Shown in pieces: positions 1 through 8,703 of a DNA stretch of 64,000 bases. Origin of the DNA: Amycolatopsis xylanica. Its GTDB lineage: Bacteria > Actinomycetota > Actinomycetes > Mycobacteriales > Pseudonocardiaceae. Within the stretch, counting starts at the first letter, position 1. The number at the start of each line of letters is the position of its first letter. The notes beneath the pieces were generated by a model. It was not told the origin of the DNA. It saw only the letters and a program-made list of their open reading frames with translations, and did not search any database. Where the stretch lies: positions 372,001 through 436,000 of the forward strand of contig NZ_FNON01000001.1 in assembly GCF_900107045.1 (NCBI RefSeq). The letters are read 5' to 3'. The position numbers and the translations under genes are program-made.

Positions 1-1641
1 GCGCGGCAGTACCTGGCAGACGACCGGTACCGCGATTCCTGGCAGGACCCGAAGCGGAGCCTGTTCGACGAGGCCAAGATGCGCTACGGCGGGCTGATCA
101 CGCTGACCGAGCATCGCCGGTGCGTGCCCGAGATCATCGGGTTCTCCAACCGGATCGCCTACGAGCCGGACGGCATCCGGCTGATCCCGGTCCGGCAGTA
201 CGGAGTGGACCGGCTCGACCCGGTCAAGGCGGTCTACCTCGCGGACGGCTACGAGCGAGGCGTCACGCACAAGAGCAACCCGGTCGAGGCGGAGGCGATC
301 GCCGAGCAGATCGAGAAGTGCGTCGCCGACCCCGCCTACGACGGCAAGACGTTCGGCGTCATCTCGCTGCTCGGTCCCACCCAGGCGAAGACCATCGAGT
401 CGCTGCTGCTCGCGCGGATCCCGCGTGAGGAATGGGCGAGCCGCGACCTCCGCTGCGGGGACGCCGCGGACTTCCAGGGCTCCGAGCGGGACGTGATGTT
501 CCTGTCGATGGTGGCCGCCCCGATGCCGGACAAACGCATGGCGGCATTGACGCAGGAGCAGTACGTCCAGCGGTTCAACGTCGCCGTTTCCCGTGCGAAG
601 GACCAGGTCTGGGTGTTCCACTCGGTGCGGCCCGACGAGCTGCCGAACCGGGAATGCATGCGGTTCCAGCTGCTTGACTATTGCTACGGCGTGCTCGAGC
701 GCGGGCGCGCGGACGTGGCGTGCGAGGCGGTGCCGGAGGACCGGCGGGTCGAGCCGTTCGACTCGCTGTTCGAGCAGCGGGTGTTCAACCGGATCGTGGA
801 CCGCGGCTACACGGTGATCCCGCAGTACGAGGCGCAGGGGTATCGCATCGACCTGGTGATCGTCGGCGGGCACGGCAGGCTGGCGGTCGAATGCGACGGC
901 GACCGGTGGCACGGGCCCGACGCCTATGACCACGATCTGGCGCGCCAGCGTGACCTCGAACGCTGTGGCTGGCGATTCGTCCGCGTCCCGGGGTCCGCGT
1001 TCGACATCGATCCGGCCGCCGCGCTCGCCGGGCTGTGGGAGATCTTGAGCGACGAGGAGATCCGGCCGGCTGGCTGGACACCGATGGCCGAGCCGGAAGT
1101 GGTGGTAGAGCCCGAGTGGCCCGTCGAAGACGAGGTCGGCCCGGAGGCTTACGTGGCGTATTCCGGCGTCCAGCCACCGGTCTCGGAGGTGTCACGCAAC
1201 GAGCTGATCGAGGGCATCGCCGAGATCGTTGCGGTGGAGGGCCCGGTGCTCGGCGAGCGGATCCACCGCGTGTACATCCAAAGCTCGGGCGGGCGGCGGG
1301 TCGGCTCGGAGCTGGCCCGCTCACTCAACTCCGCGGTGAGCCTGGCGGTCCGTCGCGGCGTTCTGCTGGCGGACGACCCGCTCGGGCAATCCGGGGTCCG
1401 GCCGATCACCTACCGCCTCCCGGACCAGCCACTCGTCCGGCTCCGGGAGCTGGGACCCCGTGATCTGCACGACATGCCCCCGCGCGAACTGGCCGCGGTC
1501 ATGACCGAGGTGGCCGGGACGCTCGGCTGGGCCGACGAGGAGGCGCTCTTCCGCGCGGTGCTCGACAGGCTCGGCTTGAAGCGCCTCACCGCCAACGTCC
1601 GGGCCCACCTGGCCGACGTGGCCACCCTCGCCCGCGGCTAG
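1..1641 (+). CDS. Superfamily 1 helicase fused to a Vsr/DUF559-like nuclease domain, 5' end outside the window
   Basis: The frame is open from base 1, so the start lies upstream and only about 546 C-terminal residues are seen. The visible part begins in the second RecA domain of an SF1 (Dna2/UPF1-like) helicase: 'DAADFQGSERDV' matches motif V and 'FNVAVSRAKDQVWV' matches motif VI with its arginine. Then comes a small PD-(D/E)XK nuclease-like domain (DLVIVGG...AVECDGDRWHG...RQRDLERCGWRFVRV), as in Vsr/DUF559 proteins. A winged-helix-like tail resembling DUF3320 (ELIEGIAEIVAVEGPVL...) follows. Such helicase-nuclease fusions act on DNA and are common in defence or repair settings; that role here is inference. 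The Walker A part lies outside the window. Its 3' end faces yceI across a strong hairpin. Confidence 0.8.
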   Translation, partial: ARQYLADDRYRDSWQDPKRSLFDEAKMRYGGLITLTEHRRCVPEIIGFSNRIAYEPDGIRLIPVRQYGVDRLDPVKAVYLADGYERGVTHKSNPVEAEAIAEQIEKCVADPAYDGKTFGVISLLGPTQAKTIESLLLARIPREEWASRDLRCGDAADFQGSERDVMFLSMVAAPMPDKRMAALTQEQYVQRFNVAVSRAKDQVWVFHSVRPDELPNRECMRFQLLDYCYGVLERGRADVACEAVPEDRRVEPFDSLFEQRVFNRIVDRGYTVIPQYEAQGYRIDLVIVGGHGRLAVECDGDRWHGPDAYDHDLARQRDLERCGWRFVRVPGSAFDIDPAAALAGLWEILSDEEIRPAGWTPMAEPEVVVEPEWPVEDEVGPEAYVAYSGVQPPVSEVSRNELIEGIAEIVAVEGPVLGERIHRVYIQSSGGRRVGSELARSLNSAVSLAVRRGVLLADDPLGQSGVRPITYRLPDQPLVRLRELGPRDLHDMPPRELAAVMTEVAGTLGWADEEALFRAVLDRLGLKRLTANVRAHLADVATLARG

Positions 1642-1649
1642 GGCAAGAA

Positions 1650-1708
1650 CGGGATAAAGCGGGCTTTATGCCGGGAAAAGCGCCCGGAATAAAGCCCGCT
1701 TTATCCCG
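1650..1708. terminator. Bidirectional terminator-like hairpin, member of a dispersed palindrome family
   Basis: Two 26-base arms (1650-1675 and 1683-1708) match at 25 of 26 positions around a 7-base loop; the core is CGGGATAAAGCGGGCTTTAT. It lies between two convergent stop codons, so a shared terminator is the natural reading. A diverged copy occurs inside the synthase gene at 48401-48451. Confidence 0.7.
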
Positions 1709-1715
1709 CTGGGGT

Positions 1716-2261
1716 TCAGGACTGCAGCGCGGCCTGGATCTCGATGTCGATCTTGACCTTCTCGGACAGGAAGGCGTTGCCCTCCGGGCCGACACCGAAG
1801 TCACGGCGGTTGACCGTGGCCGAGGCGGAGACGCCGATGGTGTCGACGTTGTTGTTCGACGGGTTCGGGCTGATGCCGTTGAACTCGGCGTCGAGGGTGA
1901 CCGGGACGGTCGCGCCGCGCCAGGTCAGCTCGCCGTCGATCTTGTAGTCGCCGCCGTCCTCGCGGATGCCGGTCGACCGGAAGGTGATGGTCGGGTGGTT
2001 CGCGACGTCGAAGAAGTCGCCGGTCTTCAGGTGGTCGTCGCGCTGGCCGTTGCCGCTGGCGACCGAGGCCGCGTCGATCTCGACGGTGACGTGCGAGTCG
2101 AGGATGTTCTCCGCGGTCACCACGGTGCCGCCGAAGCCGGTGAAGTTGCCGCGCGACTTGGCGATCCCCAGGTGCTTGACGCTGTAGGCGACGTCCGAGT
2201 GGGCGGTGTCGATCGCCCAGGTGCCGGTGACGTAGCCGGGGATCTGAGTCGGTGCGCTCAT
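1716..2261 (-). CDS. YceI family protein
   Basis: 181-residue YceI-like lipocalin-fold protein. The family binds isoprenoid or other lipid ligands in a beta-barrel. Matching features are the opening 'GTWAIDTAHSDVAYSVKHLG', the 'GNFTGFGG' turn, the 'TFRSTGI' strand and 'GELTWRG'. No signal peptide is seen, so it is probably cytoplasmic, unlike the periplasmic E. coli protein. The ATG at 2261 was chosen because AAGGAG lies 9 bases upstream and the protein begins MSAPTQIPGY; an upstream in-frame ATG at 2306 lies inside the operator region. It is divergent from a MarR gene, with two matching palindromes between them, so repression by that regulator is likely. Confidence 0.88.
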   Translation of the reverse strand: MSAPTQIPGYVTGTWAIDTAHSDVAYSVKHLGIAKSRGNFTGFGGTVVTAENILDSHVTVEIDAASVASGNGQRDDHLKTGDFFDVANHPTITFRSTGIREDGGDYKIDGELTWRGATVPVTLDAEFNGISPNPSNNNVDTIGVSASATVNRRDFGVGPEGNAFLSEKVKIDIEIQAALQS

Positions 2262-2290
2262 GGCGGGGTGCTCCTTGTGCAAGTCTGGTG

Positions 2291-2338
2291 GTTGAGCTCT
2301 CAACAACGACCATAGCGCGATCTAGTTGAGAGCTCAAC
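2291..2338. promoter_or_regulatory. Twin MarR-type operators between yceI and marR
   Basis: Two copies of the 14-mer GTTGAGAGCTCAAC (core TTGAG-N2-CTCAA) lie at 2291-2304 (minus orientation) and 2325-2338 (plus orientation), 20 bases apart. They sit in the short divergent promoter region, where a MarR dimer would block both genes. Sequence and position are seen; binding is inferred. Confidence 0.7.
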
Positions 2339-2356
2339 TAGGGGTATCATGACGGC

Positions 2357-2857
2357 ATGTCCGAAACCCGATGGCTCAGCGAAGACGAGCAGAACGTCTG
2401 GCGTGAGTTCACCGCGGCCACCGGGATGCTCATGGCGCACATCGAAGGTCAGCTGCAGCACGAATCCGGCATGCCGCACGCGTATTACGGCGTGCTCGTC
2501 GCGCTGTCCGAAGCCCCTGGCAGGCGCCTGCGGATGAGCGAGCTCGCCGACGCGCGCAAGGCCTCGCGGAGTCGCCTATCTCACGCCGTCGCCCGGCTCG
2601 AGGCGAACGGCTGGGTCCGGCGCGAGTCGTGCGGGAGCGACAAGCGGGGCGCCTGGGCGATCCTCACCGACCGGGGGTTCGCCGCGCTCGAAGCGGCCGC
2701 GCCGGGCCATGTCGAGACCGTGCGGGAGAGCCTGTTCGACCCGCTGACCCCCGAACAGGTGAAGACGCTCGGCGAGATCAGCAGGGCGATCCGCAGCAAC
2801 CTCTCGCCACGCTGTGAGGCCGCGCAGGCGGCCATGGAAGCCGCCGAAGCAGAGTGA
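2357..2857 (+). CDS. MarR family transcriptional regulator
   Basis: 166-residue winged-helix repressor of the MarR family. The HTH is in 'LRMSELADARKASRSRLSHAVARLEANGWVRR', followed by the wing 'SCGSDKRGAWAILTDRG', where MarR proteins carry the D-x-R motif. Flanking helices form the dimer interface. It is divergent from yceI and separated by two identical palindromes, the nearer one ending 18 bases before its start, so it probably represses itself and yceI in response to a ligand that cannot be told from sequence. Confidence 0.9.
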   Translation: MSETRWLSEDEQNVWREFTAATGMLMAHIEGQLQHESGMPHAYYGVLVALSEAPGRRLRMSELADARKASRSRLSHAVARLEANGWVRRESCGSDKRGAWAILTDRGFAALEAAAPGHVETVRESLFDPLTPEQVKTLGEISRAIRSNLSPRCEAAQAAMEAAEAE

Positions 2858-2955
2858 GCGAACGCACGGGCACCCACCAGCGTGTCAGCACCGTCGGTGC
2901 CAATGGATAGGCTGCCTTCGCCCACCTTCCCCCGCAGCCAGGTGCCCCTCGCATA

Positions 2956-3570
2956 ATGCTCAACATCTTCGCGCGTGAATCCGTCTCCCGCGTCACCGAT
3001 CCGATCGGCAAGGCGCTGGTGCGCCTCGGCCTGTCCCCGAACTCCATGACCGTGATCGGGACGGCGGGCGCGATCGCCTGCGCGCTGGTGTTCTTCCCCA
3101 ACGGCTGGCTGCTCACCGGCACCTTCACCGTGTGGGGCTTCGCGATGCTGGACCTGCTCGACGGCGCGATGGCCAGGGCCCGCGGCTACGGCACCCCGTT
3201 CGGCGCGGTGCTCGACGCCACCTGCGACAGGCTGGTCGACGGCGCGTTGTTCGCCGCGATCGCCTGGTGGTGCTTCGCACGGGACGACAACCACCCCGCC
3301 GCCGCGGCCGCGCTGATCTGCCTGGTGCTCGCGCAGGTCATCTCCTACGTCAAGGCTCGCGCGGAGGCCTCCGGCTTCTCCGCCGACGGCGGCCTGGTCG
3401 AACGCGCCGAGCGGCTGATCATCGCGCTGGTCGGCACCGGCCTGCACGGCTTCGGCATTCCGTACACGGTGGACATCTCGCTCTGGCTGCTCGCGGCGCT
3501 CTCGGTGGTCACGCTGCTCCAGCGGATGGCCGCGGTGGCCAAGGCGGCTCGGGAGGCGAAAAAAGCATGA
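2956..3570 (+). CDS. pgsA: Phosphatidylinositol phosphate synthase (CDP-alcohol phosphatidyltransferase)
   Basis: 204-residue integral membrane enzyme that joins CDP-diacylglycerol to inositol 1-phosphate, the first step to phosphatidylinositol and PIMs in actinobacteria. The family signature D-x2-D-G-x2-A-R-x8-G-x3-D-x3-D is complete (DLLDGAMARARG ... FGAVLDATCD). About six membrane segments are visible, and 'ISYVKARAEASG' is a conserved family stretch. It heads an operon: its stop overlaps the acyltransferase start by ATGA. This order (pgsA-patA-pimA) matches mycobacteria. The ATG at 2956 has only a weak Shine-Dalgarno sequence. Confidence 0.93.
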   Translation: MLNIFARESVSRVTDPIGKALVRLGLSPNSMTVIGTAGAIACALVFFPNGWLLTGTFTVWGFAMLDLLDGAMARARGYGTPFGAVLDATCDRLVDGALFAAIAWWCFARDDNHPAAAAALICLVLAQVISYVKARAEASGFSADGGLVERAERLIIALVGTGLHGFGIPYTVDISLWLLAALSVVTLLQRMAAVAKAAREAKKA

Positions 3571-4475
3571 GCTTCGCGGGACGCCTGGCCGACTGGGGCT
3601 ACGCCGCCGGGTGGCAGCTCGCCAAGATGCTGCCCGAGTCGACCGGCTCCGGGCTGTTCTCGCTCGGCGCGGACCTGGCGTCCCGCCGTGACGGCGCCGG
3701 CGTCCAGCAGCTGCGCAAGAACCTGGCCAGGGTCGTCCCGCAGGCCGACGCGACCGAGCTGGACGAGCTCACCAAGCGCGCGATGCGCTCGTACGCCCGG
3801 TACTGGCACGAGTCGTTCCGGCTCCCGTCGATGGACCACAAGGAGGTCAGCCGCAAGGTCGCCGGTCTGATCACCGGCGTGGAGAACCTCGACGCCGCGC
3901 TCGCCGAAGGCAACGGCGCGGTGATGGCGCTGCCGCACAGCGGCAACTGGGACGCCGCCGGTGTCTGGCTCGCCGACTACCTGGGCGGGTTCACCACGGT
4001 CGTCGAGCGGCTCAAGCCCGAGTCGCTGTTCAAGCGGTTCGTCGCCTACCGCGAGTCGCTCGGCTTCGAGATCGTGCCGCTGACCGGCGACAGCGCGGCG
4101 ATGCGCGTGCTGCTCAAGCGGCTGCGCGAGAACAAGGCGATCTGCCTGGTCGGCGACCGCGACCTCACCAACTCCGGCGTCCCGGTGAAGTTCTTCGGCG
4201 AGCAGACCCGCATGCCGGGCGGCCCGGCCCGGCTCGCGGCGGCCACCGGCGCCGCGCTCATCCCGGCCGGGTGCTGGTTCACCAACGACGGCTGGCAGAT
4301 CCGGCTGCACCCCCGTATCAGGGTCAACGCCCGCGAGGAGGTGCCCGCCGCCACGCAGGCGCTGGCCGACATCTTCGCCGGTGACATCGCCGCCCATCCG
4401 ACGGACTGGCACATGCTGCAGAAGTTCTGGATCGCCGACCTCGAGGCCGAGCACCGAGTCAGCCTGGGCGCATGA
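3567..4475 (+). CDS. patA: Phosphatidylinositol mannoside acyltransferase
   Basis: 302-residue member of the LpxL/HtrB lysophospholipid acyltransferase family. It acylates the mannose of PIMs at the inner face of the membrane. The catalytic H-x4-D motif is visible in 'LPHSGNWDAAG', followed by 'VVERLKPESLFKRFVAYRESLGFEIVPL' typical of the family and the substrate motif region 'FFGEQTRMPGGPARLAAATGA'. Its length is close to mycobacterial PatA. It overlaps pgsA by 4 bases and pimA by 4 bases (ATGA at both ends), so the three are translationally coupled. Confidence 0.92.
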   Translation: MSFAGRLADWGYAAGWQLAKMLPESTGSGLFSLGADLASRRDGAGVQQLRKNLARVVPQADATELDELTKRAMRSYARYWHESFRLPSMDHKEVSRKVAGLITGVENLDAALAEGNGAVMALPHSGNWDAAGVWLADYLGGFTTVVERLKPESLFKRFVAYRESLGFEIVPLTGDSAAMRVLLKRLRENKAICLVGDRDLTNSGVPVKFFGEQTRMPGGPARLAAATGAALIPAGCWFTNDGWQIRLHPRIRVNAREEVPAATQALADIFAGDIAAHPTDWHMLQKFWIADLEAEHRVSLGA

Positions 4476-5614
4476 AGATCGGCATCGTCTGCCCGTACTC
4501 GTTCGACGTCCCCGGGGGCGTCCAGGGGCATGTGGTCGACCTCGCCAAGGTGCTGATCGAGCGCGGCCACACCGTGTCCGTGCTCGCGCCCGCCGACGAG
4601 GACTCCGACGTTCCGTCCTTTGTGCACCCAGCGGGCAAGGCACTCGGTATTCCCTACAACGGCTCGGTCGCCCGCCTGCAGTTCGGCCCGGTGTCCTATG
4701 CACGGGTCCGCCGCTGGCTGCACGACGGCGACTTCGACGTGCTGCACCTCCACGAGCCCGCGGTGCCCAGCCTCTCGCTGCTGGCACTGAAGATCGCGGA
4801 CGGCCCGATCGTCGCGACCTTCCACACGGCGACGCCCCGTTCCCGCACGCTCGCCGCGTTCCAGCCGGTGCTGCGCCCTCTGCTGGAGAAGATCACCGCG
4901 CGCATCGCGGTGTCGGCATTGGCGCGCCGTGTCCAGGTCGAGCACGCCGGTGGCGACGCGGTCGAGATCCCGAACGGCGTCGACACGGACTTCTTCGCCT
5001 CGGCCAAGCCCCTCGACGGTTACCCGAGGCACGGCGGCACGGTCGGTTTCGTCGGCCGCTTCACCGAGCCGCGCAAGGGCATGGGCATTCTGCTTGAAGC
5101 GCTTCGCTCGCTCCTGCCCGAATTCCCGGAACTGCGCCTGCTGGTCGTCGGCCGAGGCGACCCCGACGAGCTGCGCCGGGAGGCCGGTCCCGCACTGGCC
5201 CCGCACCTGGAGCTCCTCGGCCAGGTCGACGACGAGACGAAGGCACGCGCGCTGCGCAGCGTCGACGTCTACTGCGCGCCGAACACCGGCGGCGAGAGCT
5301 TCGGCATGATCCTCACGGAGGCCATGGCCGCCGGAACCCCGGTACTCGCCAGCAACCTGGACTCGTTTCGCCGCGTCCTCGACGACGGCCGCGCGGGCGT
5401 CCTCACCGAAACAGGCGACCCACTCGCACTCGCCTCGGCATTACGCGAGCTGCTCGAAGACCCCGCCCGCCGCCTGTCACTGGCCGCCGCGGCGGGCGAG
5501 CGGGTCGCGATCTTCGACTGGTCCGTGGTGGCCACCCAGGTCTTGCGCGTCTACGAGACCGCGGTCGCGGCCGACCCGCGCCGGGTGAGCGACTCTGAGC
5601 GGGAGTTCTCGTGA
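4472..5614 (+). CDS. pimA: Phosphatidylinositol alpha-mannosyltransferase
   Basis: 380-residue GT4-family GT-B enzyme that transfers mannose from GDP-mannose to phosphatidylinositol. The N-terminal 'PYSFDVPGGVQGHV' loop and 'LHLHEPAVPSLS' are as in PimA. The linker 'IPNGVDTDFF', the 'GFVGRFTEPRKGM' strand and the nucleotide-binding E-x7-E motif (ESFGMILTEAMAAG) lie in the C-terminal domain. It is a peripheral membrane protein on the cytoplasmic side. It overlaps patA (ATGA) and the following membrane protein gene (GTGA), placing it in the middle of a PIM operon. Confidence 0.94.
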   Translation: MKIGIVCPYSFDVPGGVQGHVVDLAKVLIERGHTVSVLAPADEDSDVPSFVHPAGKALGIPYNGSVARLQFGPVSYARVRRWLHDGDFDVLHLHEPAVPSLSLLALKIADGPIVATFHTATPRSRTLAAFQPVLRPLLEKITARIAVSALARRVQVEHAGGDAVEIPNGVDTDFFASAKPLDGYPRHGGTVGFVGRFTEPRKGMGILLEALRSLLPEFPELRLLVVGRGDPDELRREAGPALAPHLELLGQVDDETKARALRSVDVYCAPNTGGESFGMILTEAMAAGTPVLASNLDSFRRVLDDGRAGVLTETGDPLALASALRELLEDPARRLSLAAAAGERVAIFDWSVVATQVLRVYETAVAADPRRVSDSEREFS

Positions 5615-6084
5615 CTTGGCTGATCGCGCTGCTCGTCGCCCTACTCGTACTCGGCGGCTTGTTCTTGGTCGCGACGGCCAACCGCCTCGACCGCCTCCAC
5701 GTCCGCCTCGACGCCGGCTGGCTCGCCCTCGACGCCGCACTCGCCCGCCGCGCGGTCGTCGCCCGGACGGTCGCTTCGTTGAACGGCTTCCCCGGTCTGC
5801 ACGCGCTGGCCGAGCGCGCCGAAGCGGCCCCGCGCGCGGAACGCGAGTTCGAGGAGAACGACCTGACGCTGCGCCTGGCGGAAATCGACCGCAGCACCTT
5901 GCCTGCTTCGCTGGCCGACGAGCTCACTGATGCCGAGCACCGCGTCGTCATCGCGCGGCGCATGTACAACGATGCCGTCCGGGACACCCTCGCGCTGCGG
6001 CGTCGTCGCAAGGTCCGCTACTTCAAGCTGGCGGGCACGGCCCCGCACCCGGTGTACTTCGAGATCGCCGAACCCGACGTCTAA
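5611..6084 (+). CDS. Small LemA-like membrane protein
   Basis: 157 residues with one N-terminal membrane segment (MTWLIALLVALLVLGGLFLV). A helical domain follows whose 'ARRMYNDAVRDTLALRRRR' resembles the LemA family signature. The family is of unknown function and probably forms a helical bundle. The GTG start overlaps pimA by four bases, so it is the last gene of the PIM operon. A membrane protein follows pimA in mycobacteria too (Rv2609c; correspondence inferred from position). Its 3' end overlaps the convergent STAND gene by four bases. Confidence 0.75.
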   Translation: MTWLIALLVALLVLGGLFLVATANRLDRLHVRLDAGWLALDAALARRAVVARTVASLNGFPGLHALAERAEAAPRAEREFEENDLTLRLAEIDRSTLPASLADELTDAEHRVVIARRMYNDAVRDTLALRRRRKVRYFKLAGTAPHPVYFEIAEPDV

Positions 6085-8702
6085 CCCCCTTCCACCTCGC
6101 GCAACCGTTGCCGGATGTCGGCGGCACGGTGAGGGCCGCCGTACTCATCAAAGAGCGCTGCGGCCTCGCGCCAGCATGAGATGGCCTCGGCGGCTTCGCC
6201 GGTTTGGTACAGGGATATCGCGAGCGTGGCCAGTGCTTCGGCTGTAGAGGTCTGGAATTGGCCGACTGCTCGGCTGAGGATGATCGCTTCCCGACAAAGC
6301 ATGATCGCCTTTTCGTGGTTGCCGAGCCCTTGCCATGCTTCGGCCACAAGGCGCAGAGCACCTGACTCTCCAGTGAGATCGCCGGAGCGTCGGCGGAACT
6401 CGAGACCGCGCTCCCCATGTTCGATTGCCTCCCGGTAGCGATTGAGGCCGGAATAAGCGCGGCTCAAATTTCCTTCGACGACCGCTTCTTGTCGTTCGCT
6501 GGCATTATCCCGAGTCAAGGGCAGCGTCTCTTGCAGATAACGTAGCGCTTTCTCGAACTGCTCTCGGTCGCAGTACATAGCGCCAAGGTTGTTGAGTGCC
6601 CCTGTTTCTTGAGTTCGGTTGTGAGCGGTACGGGCGAGCTTCAAGGCGTAGTCGAGGTCGTCTTGCGCCTTGTTCCATCGTCGCAAGTCCATGAACGCTT
6701 CGCCGCGGATGCTAAGGAATTTCATTTCCGCTTCAAGGTCTCCGCAGGATCGTGCTACCGCCAGACCTAAACTTGCGCTGTCGAGACGTTCATCCCAGCT
6801 GCCAGACAACCCAAGGAACCGCGTACATTCGGCTAAATGGAGGGCATGCTCGTGTAATTGGTTGTTAACTGCGTTGTGTAGAGCGGCAAGGAGGTTTCTC
6901 CTTTCTGACTCGAACCATTCGAACGCGCGTGCTCGATCAAGAGATGGTGCCGCGTCAGTGGGAGCAGGCAGCCTTAAGCTGAGTCGAGGATGAGCGGGGA
7001 ATAGCACTTGGTCACAGGCGAGAGCCATATGGGTGTACCAGCCAAGAAGAGTTTCCATGGCCTTCATGAGGCTTTCATTGGAGTCGTCGTGATGCGCTCT
7101 GTCAGCGGCGTAGGCGCGAAGTAGGTCATGGAGCCGATAGCGGCCACGCCCTGTTGGCTCAACCAGATTCGCTGCGGCCAAGTCGTCCAGGAGGTTGCGA
7201 GCCGTCGGCAGATCGAGATCAGTGAGCGCAGCCGCACTGCGCGGGGTGAGATCGGGGCCGGGATGCAGGCCGAGAAGTCGGAACGGCCGTGCTTGATCGG
7301 CGGGCAGGCGCTGATAGGACCAGTCGAACACGGTCCGCACTGTGGCTAACTCGTCGCTACCGCGACTCAAAGCATTCAGCCCTTCTTCAGCCAGTTCGGC
7401 GACGACCTCCGCGACTGTGGTCTGCGGGTGCGCGGCGACCTTGCTGGCGGCGATGCGCAATGCGAGTGGCAGCTGGGCGCAAAGTCGGATCAGGCCTTTC
7501 ACCGCCTCCGGCTCGGCTTCGGTGCGGTCGGTGCCGATGATGCCGCTGACGAACTGGAGTGCTTCGGGCGGGCTGAGCAGGTCCAGATTGAGCCGGTACG
7601 CGGCCTCGGTGACGACAAGCCCGGTGAGGCTGTCACGACTGGTCACGAGCACCATGCAGCCAGGCGTGCCCGGGAGCAGGGGACGGACCTGGGCCGCGCT
7701 GTTGGCGTTGTCGAGCACGATCAGCATTCGCCGTCCGTCGAGCAGTGACCGGTAGAGGGCGGCTTGGGCGTCGGCTCCGGTCGGCATCTTGTCGGCTGGG
7801 GTGTCGAGCGCGCGAAGGAATCCGTCCAAAGCCTCGCCGGGGCTGGCGGGTTCGCCGGGGCCGTAGCCGCGCAGGTTGATATGCAAGGTCCCATCGGGGA
7901 AACGGTGCTGTACGCGGTGAGCCCAATGCACCGCCAGCGTGGTCTTGCCGATACCCGCGCACCCGTCGACCGCCGAGATCACGACCGCCCGCATCTCCTC
8001 GCCTTCGGGCGGTATCAGCTTGTCGAGCGCGGCCAGATGCTCCGCGCGTCCGGTGAAGTCGCGGACCGCGAGTGGCAACTGTCGTGGCACGTTCCGCGGC
8101 ACCGTGGGCGAGCTCGCGGCATCGGGCGGATAGGGATGGTCCGGAAGCGTGATCCATCCGGTGGTGGTGGTTTCCTTTTCCGCCACCGAAACCTGGCGGT
8201 AGGTCGCGGGTGCCGCGCCCGGGCTGTGTCGTACGACGTCGTCGAAGAACCAGTTCGAGGTGATCACCGCCAGCACACCCGGTGAGGCGGCGAGCGCTGC
8301 CTTCAACGGCGCGGCGTCGATGAGCCGGAATGCCAGCGTGAGCGACGCCGAGGTGACGCCGTGGGCGTCGTAGTAGACCTCCCCGGCGTGCAATGCCAGC
8401 CGCAACCGGATCCGTTGCGCGTCAGGGTGGGTTTCGTTGTGCACCCGGAGCGCGGTGATCAAGTTGGGCGGCAATGATTCGACGAAGAGCGGCTTCGGTG
8501 CCGTTGCCGGGGCGAGGATGAAGATCGCGTCACCGCGGTCCTCGCGGTAGCAGTCCGCCCATGGCAATCCGGCTGTGGTGAAGGCCTTCTCCACCACCTG
8601 ATAAAGCCCGTCACGGACACCGCGCTGATGGGTGTTCGTCCGGCGGCGGTCCCCGAAACCTTCGATGTCCACGACAACGATCGTGTGATGCCGGACCTCC
8701 AT
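6081..8702 (-). CDS. STAND NTPase: cyclase-like N-terminal domain, NB-ARC, TPR repeats
   Basis: 873 residues. Residues about 1-190 look like a degenerate class III nucleotide cyclase domain (HTIVVVDIEGFGDRRRTN ... CYREDRGDAIFIL ... LALHAGEVYYD). Next comes an NB-ARC domain with Walker A GCAGIGKTT near residue 248, Walker B-like RRMLIVLDN, sensor VLVTSRD and QLPLAL. A winged helix follows (LRAYAADRA region), then about 300 residues of TPR-type repeats (LNNLGAMYCDREQFEKALRY and similar). STAND proteins are ATP-driven switches that oligomerise on sensing a ligand. The TPR-coding half is visibly more AT-rich than its neighbours, a hint of transfer. The ATG at 8702 lies one base after the upstream gene's stop; a start at 8750 would overlap it. 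Confidence 0.85.
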   Translation of the reverse strand: MEVRHHTIVVVDIEGFGDRRRTNTHQRGVRDGLYQVVEKAFTTAGLPWADCYREDRGDAIFILAPATAPKPLFVESLPPNLITALRVHNETHPDAQRIRLRLALHAGEVYYDAHGVTSASLTLAFRLIDAAPLKAALAASPGVLAVITSNWFFDDVVRHSPGAAPATYRQVSVAEKETTTTGWITLPDHPYPPDAASSPTVPRNVPRQLPLAVRDFTGRAEHLAALDKLIPPEGEEMRAVVISAVDGCAGIGKTTLAVHWAHRVQHRFPDGTLHINLRGYGPGEPASPGEALDGFLRALDTPADKMPTGADAQAALYRSLLDGRRMLIVLDNANSAAQVRPLLPGTPGCMVLVTSRDSLTGLVVTEAAYRLNLDLLSPPEALQFVSGIIGTDRTEAEPEAVKGLIRLCAQLPLALRIAASKVAAHPQTTVAEVVAELAEEGLNALSRGSDELATVRTVFDWSYQRLPADQARPFRLLGLHPGPDLTPRSAAALTDLDLPTARNLLDDLAAANLVEPTGRGRYRLHDLLRAYAADRAHHDDSNESLMKAMETLLGWYTHMALACDQVLFPAHPRLSLRLPAPTDAAPSLDRARAFEWFESERRNLLAALHNAVNNQLHEHALHLAECTRFLGLSGSWDERLDSASLGLAVARSCGDLEAEMKFLSIRGEAFMDLRRWNKAQDDLDYALKLARTAHNRTQETGALNNLGAMYCDREQFEKALRYLQETLPLTRDNASERQEAVVEGNLSRAYSGLNRYREAIEHGERGLEFRRRSGDLTGESGALRLVAEAWQGLGNHEKAIMLCREAIILSRAVGQFQTSTAEALATLAISLYQTGEAAEAISCWREAAALFDEYGGPHRAADIRQRLREVEGG

Positions 8703-8703
8703 C

